Source: Bacteroidota bacterium (GTDB taxonomy: Bacteria > Bacteroidota > Bacteroidia > Bacteroidales > JAGONC01). From it: DNA of 64,000 nt. Location: positions 1 to 64,000 of the forward strand of contig JAKLFC010000005.1 of the NCBI GenBank assembly GCA_022711405.1. The letters are read 5' to 3'. The translations under genes were made by a program, and so were the position numbers. Under the pieces are notes generated by a model that was not told the DNA's origin, did no database searches, and was given only the letters and a program-made list of their open reading frames with translations. Positions 9,719-18,582 of this stretch are shown here, piece by piece. Position 1 is the stretch's first letter. Every line of letters starts with the position of its first letter.

Positions 9719-11485
9719 ATGGCAACCATTACACGGATTTTCGACATTCTTGAAGAACTATCGGGAGAACATCAGCATATTCCTGATGTACTCGCCTGTA
9801 AAATGGATGGAAAATGGATCCAGTTCTCTGCCCGTGATTATGTGCTGAATGCCAACCGGGTCAGCAGAGCACTGATCGCACTGGGAATAAAAAAAGGCGA
9901 CAAGGTTGCCACTGTCATCTCCAACAGCCCTCAATGGAATTTCATGGATATGGGTCTCATGCAGATCGGTGCAGTTCATGTACCCATCTATTCAACGATC
10001 AGCAACGAGAATTTCAGGCATATCTTTACCGAAGCAGATGTCCAGGCAGTGTTCATATCTACCCCTGCAATGTATCATAAGATCAGAAGTGTGATCGGGC
10101 AGGTCAAATCCATTAAATCTGTCTTTGTTATCGAACCATCCGAAGAGGTAAAGAACTGGAACGAGTTTCTGGAAATGGGTGAAAATATTCCGCAAAGCCG
10201 TGTTGACGGGATTAAGCAGACCATCGGAACCAATGACCTTGCCTCCATCATCTACACATCAGGAACCACGGGCATCCCCAAAGGGGTCATGCTGTCGCAC
10301 AGTAATTTTATCAGCAATTTTATGGCGCTGAGCGACATCATTGTGGTGGATATGGTTCACCGGGTGATGAGCTTTTTGCCTTTGTGCCATGTGTACGAAC
10401 GGGTGCTGAACTATATGTACCAGCACATGGGCATTTCTGTTTATTACGCTGAAAGTATCGACAAACTATCTGATAACCTGCGGGAGGTTCATCCTGAGAT
10501 GTTTTGCGCTGTTCCCAGGGTCATCGAAAAATCGTTCGACAAGATCATGGCGAAGGGGCGGGAGCTCAAGGGTATCAAACGGATTCTTTTCTTCTGGGCT
10601 GTCAACCTGGGATACAGGTATGAATTCAACAAAGCCAATGGCCCCTGGTATGAAATCAAACGAAAAATAGCTGATAGGCTCATTTACAGTAAATGGAGAA
10701 ATGCACTTGGAGGTAAGCTCCGGATCATTGTTTCGGGTGGCGCCACCCTGCAACCGAGGCTCGCACGCGTTTTCTGGGCAGCCAGGATAAAGATAATGGA
10801 GGGCTACGGTCTCACCGAAACATCCCCTGTCATCGCTGTGGCCAATTTCAAACCGGATGGTGCATGCTTCGGAACCGTCGGAAAAGTACTGCCCGGGGTC
10901 ACGATGAGCTTTGCAGACGACGGGGAGATCCTTTGCAAGGGACCCAATGTGATGCTGGGTTACTATAAGCACCCTCAGCTGACAAGGGAAGTGATCGACG
11001 AGAACGGATGGTTCCATACGGGTGATATCGGAACGATGGTGGATGATGTCTACCTGAAGATCACTGACCGTAAGAAAGAAATGTTCAAAACATCCGGCGG
11101 AAAATACATTGCACCCCAGGTCATTGAAGTGCTTCTGAAAGCATCTCCCTTCATCGATGGCGTTATGGTCGTAGGGGAAAACAAAAACTACGCAGCAGCG
11201 ATCATCATCCCGGATTTCCAGCATCTTCGCTCATGGTGCAGGGTGAAAGCGCATCCCTATACGACTGATGAGGAAGCCATTAAAGATCAGCGCATTATCG
11301 ACCGTATGTGGCGCGAAATCGAGCAGGTCAATGCTTCTCTTGATAAAACTGAACAAATCAAAAAGGTGACATTCCTTCATACACCCTGGACGGTAGAGAA
11401 CGGCGACCTCAGCCAGACGCTCAAGCTCAGAAGAAAAAATCTCATGGAAAAACACCGGGATATCATTGAGGGACTGTATTCATGA
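9719..11485 (+). CDS. Long-chain acyl-CoA synthetase (AMP-forming), second of tandem pair
   Basis: A 588-residue paralogue of the preceding gene with the same domain order: IYTSGTTGIPKGVMLSHSN, CHVYERVLNYMYQH, EGYGLTETSPVIAV, GWFHTGDIG and the catalytic-lysine loop FKTSGGKYIAPQVIE. Both enzymes keep all core motifs, so both are probably active. Side-by-side copies of near-equal length point to tandem duplication followed by divergence. The stop at 11483-11485 is followed at once by a heptamer repeat that fills the gap to the convergent holA gene. Confidence 0.9.
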   Translation: MATITRIFDILEELSGEHQHIPDVLACKMDGKWIQFSARDYVLNANRVSRALIALGIKKGDKVATVISNSPQWNFMDMGLMQIGAVHVPIYSTISNENFRHIFTEADVQAVFISTPAMYHKIRSVIGQVKSIKSVFVIEPSEEVKNWNEFLEMGENIPQSRVDGIKQTIGTNDLASIIYTSGTTGIPKGVMLSHSNFISNFMALSDIIVVDMVHRVMSFLPLCHVYERVLNYMYQHMGISVYYAESIDKLSDNLREVHPEMFCAVPRVIEKSFDKIMAKGRELKGIKRILFFWAVNLGYRYEFNKANGPWYEIKRKIADRLIYSKWRNALGGKLRIIVSGGATLQPRLARVFWAARIKIMEGYGLTETSPVIAVANFKPDGACFGTVGKVLPGVTMSFADDGEILCKGPNVMLGYYKHPQLTREVIDENGWFHTGDIGTMVDDVYLKITDRKKEMFKTSGGKYIAPQVIEVLLKASPFIDGVMVVGENKNYAAAIIIPDFQHLRSWCRVKAHPYTTDEEAIKDQRIIDRMWREIEQVNASLDKTEQIKKVTFLHTPWTVENGDLSQTLKLRRKNLMEKHRDIIEGLYS

Positions 11486-11562
11486 AATCAAAGATCAAAG
11501 ATCAAAGATCAGAAATCAAAGATCAAAAATACTTTTGCTCTTTGAAATTTGCTCTTTGCTCT
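11486..11562. repeat. Eleven heptamers filling a convergent gap, with inverted second half
   Basis: The 77 bases between the fadD-like stop and the holA stop divide into exactly eleven 7-base units. The first six are variants of GATCAAA; the last four are variants of TTGCTCT, which is GAGCAAA read on the other strand. The two halves can pair imperfectly. Position between two convergent stops suggests a bidirectional terminator or hairpin. Confidence 0.75.
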
Positions 11563-11563
11563 T

Positions 11564-12562
11564 TCAATGAAGGATCTTGAACACCATCTCTTTCATCAGC
11601 TCCCCGTCATCTGCAGAAATGTTGTCTACACCCTTGGATTTCATATCATACTCCCTGAAACAGGAAATGATCCTCATCAGCTGATTCGGGGTAAAATTCT
11701 GTGAGGCAGTCACATAATCCTGTATAAAATAGGGATTGACCGATAAGGCGGCTGCGGCAGCGTTCCGGGATTTATCTTTCAACTGGTGATACATCAGCAC
11801 TTTCAGAAAGAACACATACAATATAGACGAAACCTTGGTCAGCGGATTCTCTTTGGGATTGCTGGCAAAATACGCAACGATCTGATTCGCCCGGAAGATC
11901 TCCCGGCCGCCCAGCGCCCGCTGCAGCTCGAAAACGTTGTAATCTTTGTGGACGCCCACGTACCTGGAAACCAGCATATCATCGATCACAGTGCCGGAAG
12001 GGATGTTGATGAGCAGTTTGCTGATCTCATTCGCAATGCGGGTAAGATCAGCCCCAAGGGATTCGGTGAGCATCATGGCAGCCTTCGGCTGAATGTCGTA
12101 TCCCCTCTCCTTTACCTGTCCCCGTATCCAGTCAGGTATCCGGTTCTCATAGATTTTCTGGGACTCAAACACAATCCCCTTCTTTTCGATGGCCCTGGCA
12201 AATAGCTTTCTTTTATCCAGTTTTTTGTACTTATAACACAGCACCAGCAGGGTCGTACCCTGGGGATTATCCACATAGCTCTGAAGCTCTTCTATGTTTT
12301 TCAGCTCCTGTGCTTCTTTCACAATGACCACCTGCCTTTCGGCCATGACAGGAAATTGCTTTGCAAAATCCATGATGGTGCCGGCATCGGCGTCTTTTCC
12401 ATAGATGATATGAAGGTTGAAGTCTTTTTGGTCATCCGGCACTATCTCTTTTTCAAAGTACCTGCACAGTTCGTCGATATAAAAAGGTTCGTCGCCCGTC
12501 AGAAGGTATACAGGGAAATATGTCCTGCTTTTAAGCGTACCGATGATCTGTTCAAAGGTCAT
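11564..12562 (-). CDS. holA: DNA polymerase III subunit delta
   Basis: Clamp-loader subunit that opens the beta sliding clamp during replication. The 332 residues match the family. The N-terminal part reads YFPVYLLTGDEPFYIDEL, followed by the PVMAERQVVIVKEAQ segment typical of delta, a middle LGADLTRIANEISKL helix, and a C-terminal helical collar domain ending MVFKILH. It has lost the ATP-binding residues, as is usual for delta. The upstream neighbour on the same strand is AMP nucleosidase, 32 bases away, so a shared transcript is possible. Confidence 0.92.
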   Translation of the reverse strand: MTFEQIIGTLKSRTYFPVYLLTGDEPFYIDELCRYFEKEIVPDDQKDFNLHIIYGKDADAGTIMDFAKQFPVMAERQVVIVKEAQELKNIEELQSYVDNPQGTTLLVLCYKYKKLDKRKLFARAIEKKGIVFESQKIYENRIPDWIRGQVKERGYDIQPKAAMMLTESLGADLTRIANEISKLLINIPSGTVIDDMLVSRYVGVHKDYNVFELQRALGGREIFRANQIVAYFASNPKENPLTKVSSILYVFFLKVLMYHQLKDKSRNAAAAALSVNPYFIQDYVTASQNFTPNQLMRIISCFREYDMKSKGVDNISADDGELMKEMVFKILH

Positions 12563-12594
12563 AGGATGTACATTCGGTGAAATGACCGGCCAGG

Positions 12595-13371
12595 TCAGAA
12601 CCTCAGGTGCTTAACTGTAAGCCCTTCATTGATAAGCTGTTTCAGCGATTCGATGCCGATCCTGACATGCTGTTCGACAAATTCAGCGGAAACTTTCTGG
12701 TCGCTCTCTTCTGTTTTGATCCCGGATGAGATCATCGGCTGATCAGTAACCAGCAGCAGGGCCCCGGTAGGAATTTTATTGGCAAATCCTACAATGAAAA
12801 TAGTGGCTGTTTCCAGGTCGATCCCCATACTGCGGGTTCTTCGCAGATATTTCTTAAAGCGTTCATCGTATTCCCACACCCTTCGGTTGGTCGTATATAC
12901 CGTGCCGGTCCAGTAGTCGCGTTCGAAATCGCGGATGGTGGTTGAAACGGCTTTCTGGAGGCTAAATGCGGGGAGAGCCGGTATTTCCGGCGGCAGGTAG
13001 TCGTTCGATGTACCCTCACCCCTGATGGCCGCTATGGGCAGGATCAGGTCCCCGACGTTGTTTTTCTTTTTGAGCCCGCCGCATTTCCCCAGGAAAAGGC
13101 ATGCCTTTGGGCCCACAGCGCTCAGCAGGTCCATGATCGTGGCCGCATTGGCGCTCCCCATGCCAAACTTGATCATGGTTATCTGACCCGAAGTGGCACT
13201 GGGCATCGGCCGTCCGGCACCCCTGATCTCTACACCCGTCAGCTTTGCAAATAAGTCAAGATACTGTCCGAAATTGACCAGCAGGATGTATTTTCCGAAC
13301 TCCTCCAGGTTCATTCCGGTATACCTTGGAAGCCAGTTGGTTACAATATCATTTTTGGTTGTAAGCTGCAT
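12595..13371 (-). CDS. amn: AMP nucleosidase, Bacteroidota type
   Basis: Hydrolyses AMP to adenine and ribose-5-phosphate, controlling the AMP pool. The chosen ATG at 13371 gives 258 residues beginning MQLTTKNDIVTNWLPRYTG, which matches the short Bacteroidota enzyme. The open frame extends to 13497, but that extension crosses the candidate -7 element and looks non-coding. The nucleoside phosphorylase fold shows in FGMGSANAATIMDLL, LFLGKCGGLK, GEGTSNDYLPPE and MGIDLETATIF. It diverges from the C39 ABC exporter. Confidence 0.9.
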   Translation of the reverse strand: MQLTTKNDIVTNWLPRYTGMNLEEFGKYILLVNFGQYLDLFAKLTGVEIRGAGRPMPSATSGQITMIKFGMGSANAATIMDLLSAVGPKACLFLGKCGGLKKKNNVGDLILPIAAIRGEGTSNDYLPPEIPALPAFSLQKAVSTTIRDFERDYWTGTVYTTNRRVWEYDERFKKYLRRTRSMGIDLETATIFIVGFANKIPTGALLLVTDQPMISSGIKTEESDQKVSAEFVEQHVRIGIESLKQLINEGLTVKHLRF

Positions 13372-13388
13372 GAAATCCAAATTATTCA

Positions 13389-13396
13389 CAAAAGTA
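13389..13396 (-). promoter_or_regulatory. Candidate -7 element for AMP nucleosidase
   Basis: On the minus strand these bases read TACTTTTG, a full match to TAnnTTTG, ending 18 bases before the chosen ATG. This supports the short start over the longer open frame. Confidence 0.45.
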
Positions 13397-13470
13397 GGAT
13401 TATTTCGGAAACAGCCTGACCCGAATTTCCGTAAAAGAAAAAATATGCAACGGACAGCGGACGTATAGTC

Positions 13471-15660
13471 ATGCGGAAATTTCCTTTTTATAAACAACTG
13501 GATGCGATGGATTGCGGCCCGTCGTGTTTGAGGATGGTGGCCAGGTTCTATGGCAAGAGCTATTCTCTTCAGACACTCAGGGACCGGAGCTATATCACCA
13601 GAGAGGGTGTGTCGCTGCTGGGCACCAGCGATGCCGCAGAAGCCATCGGATTCCGTACGATGGGAGTGCGGCTTGGATTTGATCAGCTACGGGAAGAGGC
13701 TCCTCTTCCGGCTATCATCCATTGGCGGCAGAAACATTTCATTGTGGTATATAAGATCAGAAACAACCGTGTCTATTGTGCGGATCCCGCCATAGGACTG
13801 ATACAGTACACCACTGAGGAGTTCCAGCAGGGTTGGATCAGCACCAGAAAGGAAGGGGAACGGCAGGGAATAGCCCTGCTGCTGGAACCAACCCCGGATT
13901 TTTACACCATGGAAGATGAACCGGTTCAGAAAAAACACTTCCGTTACCTGCTCTCTTACCTGAAACCGCACCGCAAATATCTCATCCAGCTCATGCTGGG
14001 GATCTTCATCGGCAGCCTCCTGCAACTGATCTTCCCATTTCTGACCCAGTCCATCGTTGATATCGGGATCAATAACCACGATCTGGGCTTCATCACCCTG
14101 ATCCTGATCGCACAACTGGTATTGTTCATCAGCCAGACCGCCGTTGAGTTCATCCGCGGATGGATCATGCTTCATGTCAATACCCGGGTAAATGTAGCCC
14201 TGATCTCTGATTTCCTGGCCAAACTCATGAGGCTCCCCATCTCGTTCTTTGACACAAAATTGATGGGAGACCTGATGCAACGTATAGGTGACCAGCGACG
14301 CATTGAAGCCTTTCTCACGGGTTCGTCCCTCAACATACTCTTCTCTGCATTCACATTCCTGATCTTTTCCATCGTACTGGCTGTTTACAGCCTAAACATT
14401 CTGGCTGTCTTTCTTGCGGGAAGCATCCTGTACGTCCTTTGGATCTACCTGTTCCTCAGGAAACGGAAAGAGCTCGATTATAAACGTTTCAGCCAGCTGG
14501 CAGAAAATCAGAGCAATCTGATACAGCTGATCTCAGGAATGCAGGAGATCAAACTGAACAACTGTGAGAAACAAAAACGATGGGATTGGGAGCGAATTCA
14601 GGCCCGGATCTTCAGGATCAATCTGAAAGGACTCTCACTGAACCAGTACCAGCAGGCCGGGGCAGTATTTTTCAACCAGCTCAAGAACATTCTGATCACG
14701 TTCATGGCGGCCAAAGCAGTGGTGGATGGGAATATGACCCTCGGTATGATGGTGGCGGTGCAGTACATCATCGGACAGCTCAATTCACCTGTCGAACAGC
14801 TCATTTTCTTCATGCGGGCGGCCCAGGACGCCCAGATAAGTCTGGAAAGACTGGGTGAAATCTACCAGAAGGAAGATGAGGAGTCGCCGGACATGGTCAG
14901 GGTCATGACCCTGCCGGCCAACCGTACCATCTCCCTGTCGGATGTCACTTTCCAGTACGAAGGACCGCATTCTCCCTTTGTTCTGAAGGACATTTCGATG
15001 ACCATTCCGGCCAACAGGGTGACTGCCATTGTTGGACCGAGCGGAAGCGGTAAGACGACACTGGTCAAACTTCTGCTTGGGTTTTACAGGACGACGCGGG
15101 GGGAGATCCATGTGGGAGATGTCAGCCTTGATCATCTGTCGGGCCACCTGTGGCGTGAGACATGCGGGGCGGTCATGCAGGATGGCTTCATTTTCTCGGA
15201 TAGCATTGCCATGAACATCGCCATCGGGGATGAAACGATCGATCAGAAAAAATTATTGCATGCTGTCAGGATGGCTAATATTCAAGAGTTTATAGAATCA
15301 CTTCCGCTGTCTTACAACACCCGGATCGGTAATGAAGGCATCGGACTCAGCCAGGGACAGAAACAGCGTATCCTGATCGCGCGGGCAATCTATAAAGATC
15401 CCCAGTATCTTTTTTTCGACGAAGCCACCAACGCACTGGATGCGAACAATGAAAGAGTGATCATGCAAAACCTCCAGGAACTGTTCCGTGGCAAGACAGT
15501 GATCATTGTGGCACACCGCCTGAGCACCGTCAGAAACGCCGACCAGATCATCGTGCTGGAGAACGGGATGATCACTGAAAATGGAACGCACCAGGAACTT
15601 ACAGAAAAAAAAGGCTCCTATTACCATCTGGTTAAAAATCAGCTGGAACTGGGGATGTAA
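13471..15660 (+). CDS. Peptidase-containing ABC exporter (C39 peptidase, membrane domain, ATPase)
   Basis: An exporter that cuts a leader peptide from its substrate and moves it across the inner membrane. The 729 residues show, in order: an N-terminal C39 cysteine peptidase with nucleophile C15 in MDCGPSCL, H89 in RQKHFIVVY and D105 in CADPAIG; a six-helix ABC membrane domain (about 170-450); and an ATPase with Walker A GPSGSGKTT at about 522, signature LSQGQKQR, Walker B YLFFDEATNALD and switch VAHRLSTV. All catalytic residues are present, so it should be active. The next gene is its HlyD partner. No small double-glycine precursor is visible nearby, so the substrate is unknown. Confidence 0.93.
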   Translation: MRKFPFYKQLDAMDCGPSCLRMVARFYGKSYSLQTLRDRSYITREGVSLLGTSDAAEAIGFRTMGVRLGFDQLREEAPLPAIIHWRQKHFIVVYKIRNNRVYCADPAIGLIQYTTEEFQQGWISTRKEGERQGIALLLEPTPDFYTMEDEPVQKKHFRYLLSYLKPHRKYLIQLMLGIFIGSLLQLIFPFLTQSIVDIGINNHDLGFITLILIAQLVLFISQTAVEFIRGWIMLHVNTRVNVALISDFLAKLMRLPISFFDTKLMGDLMQRIGDQRRIEAFLTGSSLNILFSAFTFLIFSIVLAVYSLNILAVFLAGSILYVLWIYLFLRKRKELDYKRFSQLAENQSNLIQLISGMQEIKLNNCEKQKRWDWERIQARIFRINLKGLSLNQYQQAGAVFFNQLKNILITFMAAKAVVDGNMTLGMMVAVQYIIGQLNSPVEQLIFFMRAAQDAQISLERLGEIYQKEDEESPDMVRVMTLPANRTISLSDVTFQYEGPHSPFVLKDISMTIPANRVTAIVGPSGSGKTTLVKLLLGFYRTTRGEIHVGDVSLDHLSGHLWRETCGAVMQDGFIFSDSIAMNIAIGDETIDQKKLLHAVRMANIQEFIESLPLSYNTRIGNEGIGLSQGQKQRILIARAIYKDPQYLFFDEATNALDANNERVIMQNLQELFRGKTVIIVAHRLSTVRNADQIIVLENGMITENGTHQELTEKKGSYYHLVKNQLELGM

Positions 15661-15680
15661 TTGCATTACGAAACAAAACC

Positions 15681-17027
15681 ATGCCGGAACAGGAAGAAAG
15701 CCATAACGTAGAACTCCACAGTAACGAGATCGAGGATGTGCTGGGACGTCCTCCGGCCGGAATTATCCGTTGGGGCATCAGCATTATTTTCATCATTCTG
15801 ACGATCCTGGTTCTGGGAAGCTTTTTTTTCAGATATCCGGAAATCATAACAGCGGCGATCGAGGTGACTTCAGAGAATCCGCCTGCCTATATTGAATCAA
15901 GGGTAAACGGAAAACTTGACAAGCTTCCCGTAGGGGATAAACAGGCAGTGGATAGCGGTGCAATCGTAGCCATCATAGAGAATCCAGCCAGTTATCCGGA
16001 TGTTTTTGCGCTGAAGGAATCCCTCAGTCGCCTTGCGCCTTCCATATACCGCCATGATGTACAGGTGATGGACTCCGTAAGAGGAATGCAGAACCTCAGG
16101 CTTGGAGAAATACAGCCCTCTTATACCGATTTTCTGGTCAGCCTCGAGGATTATCTTCACTTCATGAACCTGAACTATTTTGCCCGAAAGGTCGCTTCCT
16201 GCCGCGAGGAGCTTCTGATTTACGATGAACTCGTCCACCGGCTGGAAGAACAGGAGAAAATACTGGAACAGGACCTTGCACTGAAGAAAAAGGACCTGGA
16301 TCGCTATCAACAGCTCTTCGAGAACAACGTCATTACGGAATCAGACATGGAAAGGGCCAAGAGCGAGTATCTGCAGAAAGAGCTTTCCTTTGAGGAATCC
16401 CGGGAGGAGCTTGCCAGCGCCAGGATCCAGATCTCCAGGCTCGAACAGAACATCCTTGATCTGGGATTGCAGGATGTTCAGCAGCTGAAAAAGCTCCAGG
16501 TGAGGATCAATGAGACGTATGAGAACCTTCTGGCACAGATCGATATCTGGGAAAAGCAATATACGCTGAAAGCGCCCTTCGATGGGCTGGTGACCTACAC
16601 CCAGTACTGGAACGAGAACCAGAACGTGAACCAGGGTGATAAGGTCATGGCAATTGTTCCTCAGAAGGAGAGTCAGATGATCGGCCAGCTCAAGCTTCGG
16701 CCGAGGGGTGCCGGAAAAGTGAAAGTGGGACAGGATGTCAATGTAAAATTTCTGAATTATCCGTACATGGAGTTTGGCATGGTCAGGGGCAGGGTAAACA
16801 AGATCTCACCTGTTCCCTCCGGGGATGAGTATTACCTGGTCGAAGTCACCTTTCCTGAAGGCCTGCGTACCAACTATGGATTCAGTCTGGAAGTCATTCA
16901 GCAAATGACGGGGCAGGCAGAAATCATCACAGAGGAGATCCCCTTGCTGGTGCGAATCATCATGCCCGTACGCTCCCTAATCAAGAACCGCTCGTTCCGG
17001 TCATTACCTGAAAATCCCGGTAACTGA
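15681..17027 (+). CDS. HlyD-family membrane fusion protein
   Basis: Periplasmic adaptor that links the ABC exporter to an outer-membrane channel. The 448 residues have one N-terminal transmembrane helix (about 30-52, GISIIFIILTILVLGSFFF), a lipoyl-like half (VNGKLDKLPVGDKQAVDSGA), a long coiled-coil region rich in E, K, L and Q (about 170-290) and the second lipoyl half (KAPFDGLVTYTQYW) before a beta-barrel region. It starts 20 bases after the exporter and its stop shares a base with the next gene (TGATG). A TolC-type outer-membrane partner is not in the window. Confidence 0.92.
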   Translation: MPEQEESHNVELHSNEIEDVLGRPPAGIIRWGISIIFIILTILVLGSFFFRYPEIITAAIEVTSENPPAYIESRVNGKLDKLPVGDKQAVDSGAIVAIIENPASYPDVFALKESLSRLAPSIYRHDVQVMDSVRGMQNLRLGEIQPSYTDFLVSLEDYLHFMNLNYFARKVASCREELLIYDELVHRLEEQEKILEQDLALKKKDLDRYQQLFENNVITESDMERAKSEYLQKELSFEESREELASARIQISRLEQNILDLGLQDVQQLKKLQVRINETYENLLAQIDIWEKQYTLKAPFDGLVTYTQYWNENQNVNQGDKVMAIVPQKESQMIGQLKLRPRGAGKVKVGQDVNVKFLNYPYMEFGMVRGRVNKISPVPSGDEYYLVEVTFPEGLRTNYGFSLEVIQQMTGQAEIITEEIPLLVRIIMPVRSLIKNRSFRSLPENPGN

Positions 17028-17488
17028 TGGCAGACCTACCCCTCCTGAATTTCCCGCCCTATGCGTTTCAGATCCGAGAAAAGGATGGTCAGTGGATCAT
17101 CTTCGACAGGATCCGCCGGAGATTTGTCCGTCTCACACCGGAGGAGTGGGTAAGACAGCATATGGTGCAATACCTCATTGAGGAAAAAAAGGTTCCTGCA
17201 ACCCTTATCGCAGTGGAAAAATCCCTTCGCGTCTTTCAAATGAAAAAGAGGGTGGACATAGCCGTTCACACTTCAACCGGAACGCCGGTCCTGCTGGTTG
17301 AATGCAAATCGCCTGCTGTGATGCTTTCACAGGAAACATTCGATCAGCTGGCAAGGTACAACCTGGGTTTTCCTGTACGGTTCTGGGTGGTGACCAACGG
17401 CATGGTCCATTATTGCTGCCGCATGGATGATGCCAGCCGTTCCCTGCATTTCCTGAATGAGATACCTGATTACTTGCAGATGCAATGA
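17027..17488 (+). CDS. Stand-alone type I restriction R N-terminal-like (PD-(D/E)XK) protein
   Basis: A 153-residue protein with the HSDR_N_2-type fold seen at the N-terminus of type I restriction R subunits. The nuclease-like core is visible as RVDIAVHT followed by LLVECKSPAV, giving the D...ExK pattern, and QLARYN follows. There is no helicase domain and no hsdM or hsdS nearby, so this is not a restriction system. Similar stand-alone genes are common in Bacteroidota. Translation is probably coupled to hlyD through the TGATG overlap, although a functional link to export is not obvious. The biological role is unknown. Confidence 0.8.
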   Translation: MADLPLLNFPPYAFQIREKDGQWIIFDRIRRRFVRLTPEEWVRQHMVQYLIEEKKVPATLIAVEKSLRVFQMKKRVDIAVHTSTGTPVLLVECKSPAVMLSQETFDQLARYNLGFPVRFWVVTNGMVHYCCRMDDASRSLHFLNEIPDYLQMQ

Positions 17489-17493
17489 CTGCT

Positions 17494-17790
17494 TCAGATG
17501 TCTTCCACCAGCTTCAGGAATTTTTTATAGGGGATGGCAGGCAGGCTCACTGCCTGAATGGCTCCATTGGCCTGACTGATCATCGACACCTTGGCTGCCG
17601 TCTCTTCATCCGGGGCTTCATAGATGTCCAGAAAATCATACTGACCCAGAATGGCATAATGGGCTACAAACCTTACCTCGGGGCATTTCTCCTTTACCTG
17701 TTCCAGCCAGCTGCGCCCAAGCTTAGCCCTGTCCTTCATCTGCCTCAGCACATCAGGAGCAAGTTTCGTCATCAGAATGTACGTGTTCAT
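17494..17790 (-). CDS. GYD-domain protein
   Basis: The chosen ATG at 17790 gives 98 residues beginning MNTYILMTKLAP, the usual start of GYD-domain proteins; it is preceded on the minus strand by a GGAAAGGAG purine-rich stretch. The longer open frame to 17871 adds an unrelated N-terminus and is rejected. A ferredoxin-like alpha/beta fold is expected, with the family motif showing as AILGQYDFLDIYEAPDEETA. The biochemical role of GYD proteins is not established. It converges with the PD-(D/E)XK gene with only 5 bases between the stops. Confidence 0.8.
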   Translation of the reverse strand: MNTYILMTKLAPDVLRQMKDRAKLGRSWLEQVKEKCPEVRFVAHYAILGQYDFLDIYEAPDEETAAKVSMISQANGAIQAVSLPAIPYKKFLKLVEDI

Positions 17791-17919
17791 AGGGGACTCC
17801 TTTCCCGATAAATTTTTGTGAAATGATGTATAAGCCGACAGCAAGATACAAACAATCGGTGAATAAATCAAGATAAGTTATTGTCCGGGCGAAGCTTTAT
17901 TATTTAGCCTGATAAAATG

Positions 17920-17948
17920 TTGGATATTTGATTAAAATAGTACATTTG
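17920..17948 (+). promoter_or_regulatory. Candidate Bacteroidota promoter
   Basis: TTG at 17920-17922 and TACATTTG at 17941-17948 (full match to TAnnTTTG) are separated by 18 bases, near the expected spacing. The predicted start falls about 15 bases before the ATG at 17969. Confidence 0.5.
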
Positions 17949-17968
17949 CATAGGCAAAATAAACCATT

Positions 17969-18568
17969 ATGAAAAAGACGATACTTCAGATAGCATTACT
18001 GATCATTGCCGTTTTTCTGGCATATTTGATCTATGAAAGCGTTATGAGGCCTGTTCGTTTCAATAAGGAACGAAACCTGAGAACCGAATTGGTCATCCAG
18101 GGCCTGAAGGATATCCGTAGTGCACAGATCGCTTACCGGTCGATCCACCAGCGATATACGAAAAGCTTCGACACGTTGATCGCCTTTGTCAGGACAGGTG
18201 AGATCCCTGTGGTAAAAATGGTCCCCGATCCTACCGATACGACATTCACCCGCTCCATTCGCGACACTATCGGATATATCCCGGTAAAAGATTCATTGTT
18301 TGCAAACAGGCCCGGATACAACCTGGATAATCTTCGCTATATTCCCAGTTCCAGCAAAGAAGTATATAAAATGGATGCCGGCCAGATCGAGCGCAGCAAA
18401 GTCATGGTCAATGTATTTGAAGCTTACGCGCTCAACCAGCAATTTCTAAAAGGATTGGATCCCCAGCTGGTGAACAATTATAACGATCTTCTGGAGTCCA
18501 CCCAGCGCTTCCCCGGCATCAGGGTAGGCTCTATGGAGGAAGCCACTCTTGACGGGAACTGGGAGTAA
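17969..18568 (+). CDS. Membrane-anchored protein of unknown function
   Basis: The 199-residue protein has one N-terminal hydrophobic helix (about 5-24, ILQIALLIIAVFLAYLIYES) and a soluble domain that should face the periplasm. The segment ELVIQGLKDIRSAQIAYRS following the anchor resembles the start of pseudopilin-like proteins, but no prepilin cleavage motif is present, so I do not call it one. Similar proteins are conserved in Bacteroidota. It is followed after 14 bases by the DUF3822 gene and then rsmD, probably as one transcript from the promoter at 17920-17948. Function unknown. Confidence 0.7.
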   Translation: MKKTILQIALLIIAVFLAYLIYESVMRPVRFNKERNLRTELVIQGLKDIRSAQIAYRSIHQRYTKSFDTLIAFVRTGEIPVVKMVPDPTDTTFTRSIRDTIGYIPVKDSLFANRPGYNLDNLRYIPSSSKEVYKMDAGQIERSKVMVNVFEAYALNQQFLKGLDPQLVNNYNDLLESTQRFPGIRVGSMEEATLDGNWE

Positions 18569-18582
18569 GCCTTATCCTGGCA

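Noticed and set aside
13372-13497. Longer N-terminus for AMP nucleosidase
   Set aside because: The extension has no family similarity and contains a full -7 promoter match; the ATG at 13371 gives the expected family start.
17027-17488. Type I restriction-modification system
   Set aside because: Only an isolated N-terminal-like domain is present; no helicase part, methylase or specificity subunit lies nearby.
17969-18568. Type IV pilin-like protein
   Set aside because: The N-terminal helix resembles one, but there is no prepilin peptidase site and no pilus gene nearby.
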